A program made the translations under genes and the position numbers. The notes under the pieces are model-generated. The model was not told the DNA's origin. It did not search any database and was given only the letters and a program-made list of their open reading frames with translations. This document shows, piece by piece, positions 58,387 through 64,000 of a DNA stretch of 64,000 nucleotides. The number at the start of each line of letters is the position of its first letter. Positions within the stretch are counted from its first letter, which is position 1. This DNA comes from Kineobactrum sediminis (lineage in GTDB: Bacteria > Pseudomonadota > Gammaproteobacteria > Pseudomonadales > Halieaceae), in contig NZ_PKLZ01000015.1 in the NCBI RefSeq assembly GCF_002868715.1, positions 1 to 64,000 on the forward strand, in the 5' to 3' direction.

Positions 58387-58781
58387 CCTACCAAGAATCG
58401 GATTTTCCGTGAAAGGCTAATCTTGATTTACAAAACTTGGCGCGATGAAAACCGTAGCACACAAATTTTGAAAAATGAACTTTTCTTAACCAATGGGTGT
58501 AAAAGCGTGGCACATTACAGAGGTCGCGGCGTAACACATTTCAGGATATACACGCTGGCTACATGGATGGCAGTAGTATTCAAGGGTTCAGAAGAAGCCA
58601 TCACAGTAATATCGACGCGTCACAACAAGACCCTGCCTCTTGATGGACAGCGCCTGTTGCCAGTGTCCCCGGAGCTGCCGAAAGCCAGCCACGGCTTTGC
58701 CACCAACTATTTTACCTTGCCGCACAGGTACGGGCTGGATATTCTCTATGAAAATCTAACATACAATTACGGAGCCCAGCC
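58387..58781 (+). other. Intergenic with duplicated gene ends, no credible gene
   Basis: A plus-strand frame (58348-58845) is open but passes through repeat copies and the next gene start, so I reject it. The stretch contains the second copy of the VOC leader sequence (58510-58551) joined directly to the tail of the Trp-rich gene (58552-58595). The remainder to 58.78 kb is unassigned. Confidence 0.5.
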
Positions 58782-60029
58782 ATGCAGGGAGCCAATAATC
58801 CGATCCACACTGAGGAGCAGCGCGAGCACGAACTGCTGGCGCTGAGCTACTATCAACATCCGGAGATTGTCGCCGCCCGCGAGGAAGTACGCGCGTTCTG
58901 GCTGCAGCACGCGGCACCCAGTGCGACCATGCGCAGCTGTTTCGACTGGGCCTTTGAAGAGGTGATGTTCGGCGCCACAGTGTGGGCTCTCAATCAGGAT
59001 CCACTCTATCCCAGGGTCATTACCATCAGCCGGCTGCCCCACCGGCTTGCTGGTGAGTCCATTCCCGGCAGCCGCTGGGGCATCGATAACCCGGACTCCA
59101 TCTACCGGGTGATCCCGGTGAACCACGAGTACCGCTACCTGATCCGGGGCCGGGTCGCGCAGCAGCGCCTGGTCGAAAACTACTTCACCCTCTGGGGGCC
59201 GGAGATGCAGACCCTCGGCCTGCTGGACGGCAAGGATCTGGTTGTGGACAGCCAGGGGCACTTCGAAATCACCGTGGATGCCAGCGCCGCGGATGGCCGC
59301 CGCAACCATATCCAGGTTCCCCCCGGCAGTCATGAGTTTTATATTCGCGATGTCATTGCCAACTGGGGCTCGGATCGGGCCAACGAACTGGCCATTGAGT
59401 TACTGGAGCCAAAGCCGCCACGACCCCCGTTTGGCGAGGCGGAAAACCTGGGTCGAATCAAAACCTACATGCAGCATTGGGCGGAGTCCACCACGCGCTG
59501 GAACCGCCAGGCGATGGACGGGCCGGTCAACGCCTTCGAGTTCACCATCGATCGCGACAGCGACGGGGCACTGCGCAACCAGATCTACATCATGGGTTAC
59601 TTCCACTTGCCGGATGCAGGCACCGCCATGGTGCTGGATATCAACCTCGGTGGTGCCGATTACTTCATCGCTCCGATCACCAATATCTGGGGCACGACCA
59701 ATGAGATCACCGACCGTTCCGGCTGCCTGAACCGGCACCAGTCCCGCGCCAACCCGGACGGGACCTACACCTTTGTCCTCAGCCTGCGGGATCCCGGCGT
59801 GCACAACTGGCTGGATCCGTCCGATCTCGACGAAGGCATCCTGACCCTGCGCTGGGCAGAGTTTGCCGAGAACAGGCCTGGTGCAGACCTTGGCGTACGC
59901 CAGCGGCTGGTCGCGCTGGACCGCTTACAGCAGGAATTGCGTGGAGATCATCATTGGCTGCAACCCGGCGAGCGACAACAACAGCTTGCGGAACGCGCCC
60001 AGAGCTACGCCTGGCGGCTGGAGGAATAA
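58782..60029 (+). CDS. Conserved hypothetical protein, DUF1214-like region
   Basis: 415 residues, no signal peptide. The middle part (VNHEYRYLIRGRVAQQRLVE, then YFTLWG and DGKDLVVDSQGHFEITVD) recalls DUF1214-type domains, and the C-terminal part (RDPGVHNWLDPSDLDEGILT) also fits. I do not know its function. It is followed by an SDR gene one base downstream, so the two are probably an operon. Confidence 0.8.
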   Translation: MQGANNPIHTEEQREHELLALSYYQHPEIVAAREEVRAFWLQHAAPSATMRSCFDWAFEEVMFGATVWALNQDPLYPRVITISRLPHRLAGESIPGSRWGIDNPDSIYRVIPVNHEYRYLIRGRVAQQRLVENYFTLWGPEMQTLGLLDGKDLVVDSQGHFEITVDASAADGRRNHIQVPPGSHEFYIRDVIANWGSDRANELAIELLEPKPPRPPFGEAENLGRIKTYMQHWAESTTRWNRQAMDGPVNAFEFTIDRDSDGALRNQIYIMGYFHLPDAGTAMVLDINLGGADYFIAPITNIWGTTNEITDRSGCLNRHQSRANPDGTYTFVLSLRDPGVHNWLDPSDLDEGILTLRWAEFAENRPGADLGVRQRLVALDRLQQELRGDHHWLQPGERQQQLAERAQSYAWRLEE

Positions 60030-60030
60030 C

Positions 60031-60876
60031 ATGCCTGCAATCAAAGATTCTGTCTGGCTGATTTCGGGCTGCTCCACTGGCTTCGGCCGGGAAATCGCCC
60101 TTGCCGCTCTTGAGGGCGGTGCCCGGGTCGCGGTGACCGCGCGCAATCCCGCCGCGGTCGTGGACATCTGTGAACGCTTTCCCGAGCAGGCCATTGCCCT
60201 GCCTCTGGATGTGGCCTCGGCCAAGGACATTGCAGCTTGCGTTGACGCTACTCTTGACCGATTTGGCCGCATTGACTCACTGGTCAACAATGCCGGCTAC
60301 GGCTATGTGGCGGCCATTGAAGAAGGCGAAGAGGCTGCAATACGCGCGCTACTCGAGGTCAATTTTTTCGGCGCCCTGGCGCTGACCCGCGCGGTACTAC
60401 CCATCATGCGCCGCCAGGGCAGTGGCCACATCATCAATAATTCCTCCCAGGCCGGCATCATGGCCAACCCTGGCACAGGCTATTACAGTGCCTCGAAGTA
60501 CGCTCTCGAAGGGTTGATGGAAGCCCTGCAGAAGGAAGTGGCCCCCCTGGGCATCCGGGTTACCTCGGTACAACCCGGTGCCTTCCGTACTGATTGGTCC
60601 GGCCGCTCCATGCAACGCAGTTCTGTGGTCATTGACGATTATGCCCATGTCCATGAGCGGCTGGACATGATTGCCGCCATGGATGGTAAACAACCGGGGG
60701 ATCCGGTGCGGGCGGCACAGATTTTCATCGACCTGTACAGCATGCCGGAGCCACCGGTACAGTTGGTGCTGGGTGCAGGCGCACTGGCGACCTACCGCGG
60801 CAAACTGACGGATATCATGGCTGGACTGGAGCGTCTGGAGCCACTCACCACGGCGGCCGATTTTCCGCCGACCTAG
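60031..60876 (+). CDS. Classical short-chain dehydrogenase/reductase
   Basis: 281 residues from ATG 60031. Cofactor loop SGCSTGFG at 11-18, NNAGYG, the catalytic Ser in INNSSQAG and YSASK as the YxxxK motif. An oxidoreductase of unknown substrate, encoded directly after the DUF1214-like gene. Confidence 0.93.
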   Translation: MPAIKDSVWLISGCSTGFGREIALAALEGGARVAVTARNPAAVVDICERFPEQAIALPLDVASAKDIAACVDATLDRFGRIDSLVNNAGYGYVAAIEEGEEAAIRALLEVNFFGALALTRAVLPIMRRQGSGHIINNSSQAGIMANPGTGYYSASKYALEGLMEALQKEVAPLGIRVTSVQPGAFRTDWSGRSMQRSSVVIDDYAHVHERLDMIAAMDGKQPGDPVRAAQIFIDLYSMPEPPVQLVLGAGALATYRGKLTDIMAGLERLEPLTTAADFPPT

Positions 60877-60909
60877 CCTGTGGTACTACCCATAACAAGA
60901 GGGGTTACG

Positions 60910-61478
60910 ATGCAGGCGATCACACAGTGCATGGGATTGCTCGTTGCAGCAATTACCCTCGTTACCGCGGGTGCTACCTTGGCAGCGTCTGCGGGTGATT
61001 CAAGCTATTCCCCCTGGCAGGGCGAGGATTATCCGATCAAGGTGTACTGGGGCGACACTCATCTGCACACCTCCGTCTCCCTGGACGCCAACCTGTTCGG
61101 CGCCCGGAATCTGGGGCCGGAACACGCCTAACCTTATGAGCGTTACCGGGCGAGTCCCGCGAACAGGTATACGATGTCGCCTGGTCCGATGAGCGCGGTC
61201 ACGATGCCGAGGGCAAGCTCGCGGCGGTCGGCAATACCGTCAACGCGGCAACCGCCAGCTACGCCAACAATATTGGCGATGCCGAATTAGCTGAGGTATG
61301 GATCGATCCTGACTTCGACCCCGCACAACCGGCCGTTTATTACCTGCGGGTACTGGAGATCCCGACACCGCGTTGGACCCTGTACGACAAGGTGCGGCTG
61401 GATGCCGACATACCGTCGGGCACCGCACTGGTCCACCAGGAGCGCGCCTATACCTCACCGATCTGGTACCGGCCATAA
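60910..61478 (+). pseudogene. DUF3604-family protein with large internal deletion
   Basis: The start gives a signal peptide and [20 protein letters not shown], the metal-binding N-terminus of DUF3604, ending at a stop near 61131. From about 61150 another frame encodes the family C-terminus ([20 protein letters not shown] and [17 protein letters not shown]). Most of the roughly 600-residue protein is missing. Confidence 0.87.
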
Positions 61479-61485
61479 AGAGCTT

Positions 61486-62467
61486 ATGTACCCGCAGGCC
61501 AAAAGTCTCATCTTGCAGGTTCTCCATCTCGATGGGACTTACTTTTATCCCCACTGTACTGATATTGTTCACGGCGCCATTGCCTCGGCGGTCGAGAGCG
61601 TTGCCCCCAACTGGCCCCTGGACCGAATGATCGCGGTGAACCCCTACTGGGGTCGTATCCAGCAACCCTTTACCGAAGTGGCTGCCGCTCTGGCTCAGGT
61701 GGCAGGATCGCCTATGACCCAGCCTCTGCAGGCCTACCGCCAAGCCTGGGAACAGGCGGATATTGGCGCAGATGACGTGCAGCAGGCGCTGAGGGAAAAT
61801 CGGGCACAGCTGACCCTGGAGCAAGTGGTCGCCGAGCTGGACGAGCCGGAGGCTGCCCTGGTGCCACTGCCGCTGCTTAGTGAGCTGGGGCTGGGATATC
61901 TGGGGAAGCTGGTGCAGCGCAGCCTGCCGAGTGGCTCGCCATTTACCTCTGCGGATTCACTGGGGCTGGATGCGAATGCCCGCCGGGTGCGGCCGACCCT
62001 GGACAGCGCTGCCGCTGGCGGCGTGGATGGACAGGCGGATATTGCCGCACAGGTGCTGAGTGCGATGGGTCTTGGTCAGCAGTTTGGGCGCCTGGTGCTC
62101 CTGCTGGGTCATGGCAGTCAGAATCGCAACAATCCGCAGCGCGCCGGGCTCGACTGTGGCGCCTGTTGTGGCCAGACGGGAGAAGTAAATGCCCGGGCCC
62201 TGGCGGGGCTATTGAATGAGCCGGCGGTTCGCGAGAAGCTGCTGGCGAAAGGTATACGGATTCCGTCGGGTACCCACTTCCTGGCGGGACTGCATAACAC
62301 CACAACCGATGAGGTGTTGTTATATGACCTGGACGAGTTGCCACCCAGCCATGCACCGGGTCATTGAGACGCCAAGGCAAGCCATAGATGCTGTTATAGC
62401 GAGGCATGCCATGGTGCGGCAACTGCTGGACAATCGCTGGCTGTACCTTGCCCGGGCTGGATGGTGA
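61486..62467 (+). pseudogene. DabA-like inorganic-carbon transporter subunit, deleted
   Basis: The first frame has the N-terminal WPLDRMIAVNPYWG, then the family core LLLGHGSQNRNNPQRAGLDC and CGQTGEVNARALAGLL with LAGLHNTTTDEVLLYDLDEL, ending at 62367. A second frame from 62351 has the C-terminus ETPRQAIDAVIARHAMVRQL. Complete DabA (DUF2309) is about 800-1000 residues; two large parts are gone. No dabB is present. Confidence 0.85.
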
Positions 62468-62630
62468 GCGCATGGAGCAGTACTGGGAGGGGAGCTGGCA
62501 GATTTGGCTGGATTAATATCGATGAACTCTCTGCAGTTTTGTTAGGAAAAAGGCGTACTGGTCGTGCACACCGCGTGCGCGGCCAGCGCCATACTCGCGC
62601 CGCACCATCAGCAGAAAGGTTATTCTTGTC

Positions 62631-63068
62631 CTACAGATTCTCACTCTCGACAAGGTGCCCGCCAATGCGGTGGGAATTACCCCGAAACAGGGCAATGGTC
62701 TGTTGCGCCTGATTGATCACCGTCACATCATACACACCGCTGCGCCGACCTTGCTGCACTTGGTTGCAGTTTGCAGTCAGTTCATCACCCAGCCGAGCCG
62801 GGGCGAGAAACTCAATACGCGCACCCGCAGCAACGGTATTGAAGTTCTCGCTGTTGCAGGCGTAGGCAAAACAACTGTCCGCGAGGGTGAAGATAAGACC
62901 GCCATGGCAGAGATCGTGACCATTCACCATGTCAGCACGTACCCGCATACTCATTGTTGCGCTGCCCGCTGCGATATCGACCAGCGTAATGTCCAGGCCC
63001 CGGCAGGCATGGTCACCCACCCACAGCGCCTCTCCGCAGGCCAGGGCCAGCTCCAGGGATGTGCTCAT
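62631..63068 (-). CDS. paaI: PaaI-like hotdog thioesterase
   Basis: 145 residues. Hotdog fold with VNGHDLCHGGLIFTLADSCF (the HGG with nearby Asp are catalytic) and RIEFLAPARLGDELTANC. It hydrolyses acyl-CoA such as hydroxyphenylacetyl-CoA. AGGAAATC precedes the ATG. No other paa genes are visible. Confidence 0.87.
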   Translation of the reverse strand: MSTSLELALACGEALWVGDHACRGLDITLVDIAAGSATMSMRVRADMVNGHDLCHGGLIFTLADSCFAYACNSENFNTVAAGARIEFLAPARLGDELTANCNQVQQGRRSGVYDVTVINQAQQTIALFRGNSHRIGGHLVESENL

Positions 63069-63287
63069 GATTTCCTCCAGCCGCCATTTATGATACTTAA
63101 ATCATATCTTATATAACTCTTCATGTAATACTTCAGCGCTCTCGAAAGCGGATGCAGACCATGGACGCAACAACGACGCTTGTCCAGTTCATGCGACCCT
63201 CCAGCATTTTCTGCATGAATGCCTGGAAGTGACAACCCGCCCCGGCAGGTCTATGATGATTCCTGGCAAAAAACTGGAGAACAAGTT
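63069..63287 (+). other. Intergenic promoter region
   Basis: About 220 bp between divergent paaI and entericidin genes. It should hold promoters for both, but I see no clear consensus pair. Confidence 0.35.
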
Positions 63288-63443
63288 ATGAGCAAACTAC
63301 ATTTTCTGAGTGTACGCGGCCTGTTTTCGCGGCTGTCAGTGCTCGCCCTTTTGGCATTGCCGCTCACCGCCTGCAATACCATCGAGGGCGCTGGTCGGGA
63401 CATTGAGCGGGGCGGCGAGGAGATCCAGGACGCTGCGGACTAG
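63288..63443 (+). CDS. Entericidin-family small lipoprotein
   Basis: 51 residues from ATG 63288. Signal sequence with lipobox LPLTAC near residue 28, then NTIEGAGRDIERGGEEIQDA, the conserved entericidin A/B body. Envelope lipoprotein linked in enterobacteria to stationary-phase lysis control; the role here is unknown. A GC-rich hairpin (GCGGCTC/GAGCCGC) follows at about 63454-63472 without a T-run. Confidence 0.9.
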   Translation: MSKLHFLSVRGLFSRLSVLALLALPLTACNTIEGAGRDIERGGEEIQDAAD

Positions 63444-63534
63444 GTATTCCGTTAGCGGCTCGCACAGAGCCGCCTCCCCGCACACTACGCCTGGCTGCTG
63501 GACAGCAGTCAGGCGCTCCCTTCGGACGCAGTCT

Positions 63535-64000
63535 CTAAACGTAGAAGTCCAGATCCTCTTGGGTTTTCAGCAGGTCCCGCATCTCGATGGGGTCATCACC
63601 AAAGAAAAAGACCAGGCCCCAGTGTGTACCAAAAGCTGATCGGTCAGGAACTGTCTCCTCTGCTGGCGCGACCAACTCGTGTGACTCGAAATAAGGATGT
63701 TCGATGCACTCTTTGGGCATTTCGAGTTTGCTGACGACACGACGTCTTGGGTACACACCGAAGCAACCCGCGTAGCCCTTGGCGTCGACCACTTCGCGCG
63801 GGAAGAAGTTATCGACTTCTTCTTTTGTGCTCTTCGGATCGAATACGAGCATGGAAGCCTGATAGGCATTGAATCCGTAGGCCCGTTCAATCAACTCGAA
63901 AGCCTTGAACCCGGGTGGACGATAGGCAACTTCTCCAAAGTACATTTCCCCATCAGCAGTAACGAAGTACTCTGGGTGAATCAGGCCAAACTGTATGTCG
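63535..64000 (-). CDS. ATP-grasp domain protein, partial
   Basis: The frame is open to the right edge of the window, so the N-terminus is missing. At the edge it reads IQFGLIHPEYFVTADGEMYF, then GEVAYRPPGFKAFELIERAY, an ATP-grasp carboxylate-amine ligase-like C-terminal half (IHPEYF..GEMYFGEVAYRPPG). It ends at 63535. Substrate unknown. Confidence 0.75.
   Translation of the reverse strand, partial: DIQFGLIHPEYFVTADGEMYFGEVAYRPPGFKAFELIERAYGFNAYQASMLVFDPKSTKEEVDNFFPREVVDAKGYAGCFGVYPRRRVVSKLEMPKECIEHPYFESHELVAPAEETVPDRSAFGTHWGLVFFFGDDPIEMRDLLKTQEDLDFYV

Noticed and set aside
58348-58845. 165-residue plus-strand ORF
   Set aside because: It crosses two duplicated segments and the following gene's start in another frame; no family signature.

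Overview
The window looks like chromosome of a marine-type gammaproteobacterium. The evidence is the gene order ffh-rpsP-rimM-trmD-rplS-xerD-dsbC, hom-thrC-recJ-prfB-lysS and xseA/guaB-guaA, the gammaproteobacterial character of the proteins, a GC-rich core, and a 788-residue TonB receptor of the kind common in hydrocarbon- or steroid-using lineages. A Cellvibrionales/Halieaceae-like origin is my inference, not a demonstrated assignment.

Layout. (1) 1-6.38 kb is a lower-GC accessory segment with a TonB receptor, a PRISE-type enone reductase and an AraC regulator. It ends at an intact tRNA-Leu(CAA) beside a second tRNA-Leu cut in the anticodon loop, so it is probably an island inserted at a tRNA. 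(2) 6.5-38.77 kb is core: queA-tgt-NUDIX-gamma-carbonic anhydrase-DUF1289, a CorC/CcsA-like pair, ffh, the rpsP operon, xerD-dsbC-alaC-hom-thrC-recJ, prfB (classic programmed frameshift) and lysS. These are followed by a cyclase/receiver/histidine kinase operon facing a Crp-like regulator, a sterol-desaturase/exosortase fusion with a 66-residue substrate, then xseA, guaB and guaA. trmD carries a one-base frameshift.

(3) 38.77-54.53 kb is the most unusual part. Downstream of guaA, the guaA 3' end (codons IEWE-stop plus about 30 bp) recurs six times. Each recurrence lies 68-70 bp after a short CATGGTATT repeat that is usually doubled at 12-bp spacing. I read these as attachment modules of a guaA-specific tyrosine integrase (core plus arm-type sites). 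They cut the region into cassettes, most of about 1-3 kb, nearly all carrying one toxin-antitoxin module or a defence relic: RelE/HTH, ParE/Phd, HigBA twice, a HigB-type/XRE pair with a broken toxin, a HicA-like/HTH fusion, Fic, a VapC relic, a Wadjet JetA relic and a helicase relic. One large composite cassette adds a hybrid kinase with response regulator, a PEP-CTERM-type protein and a lipase-like hydrolase. No integrase gene is present. A decayed guaA copy lies past the array at 55.85 kb.

(4) 54.6-64 kb mixes intact accessory genes (MDR oxidoreductase, VOC protein, VF530-like protein, Trp-rich protein, SDR, PaaI-like thioesterase, entericidin, ATP-grasp) with pseudogenes (guaA, VIT/CCC1 transporter, DUF3604, DabA) and a partly deleted tandem duplication.

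All calls come from reading the sequence and from memory of protein families; no search was run.
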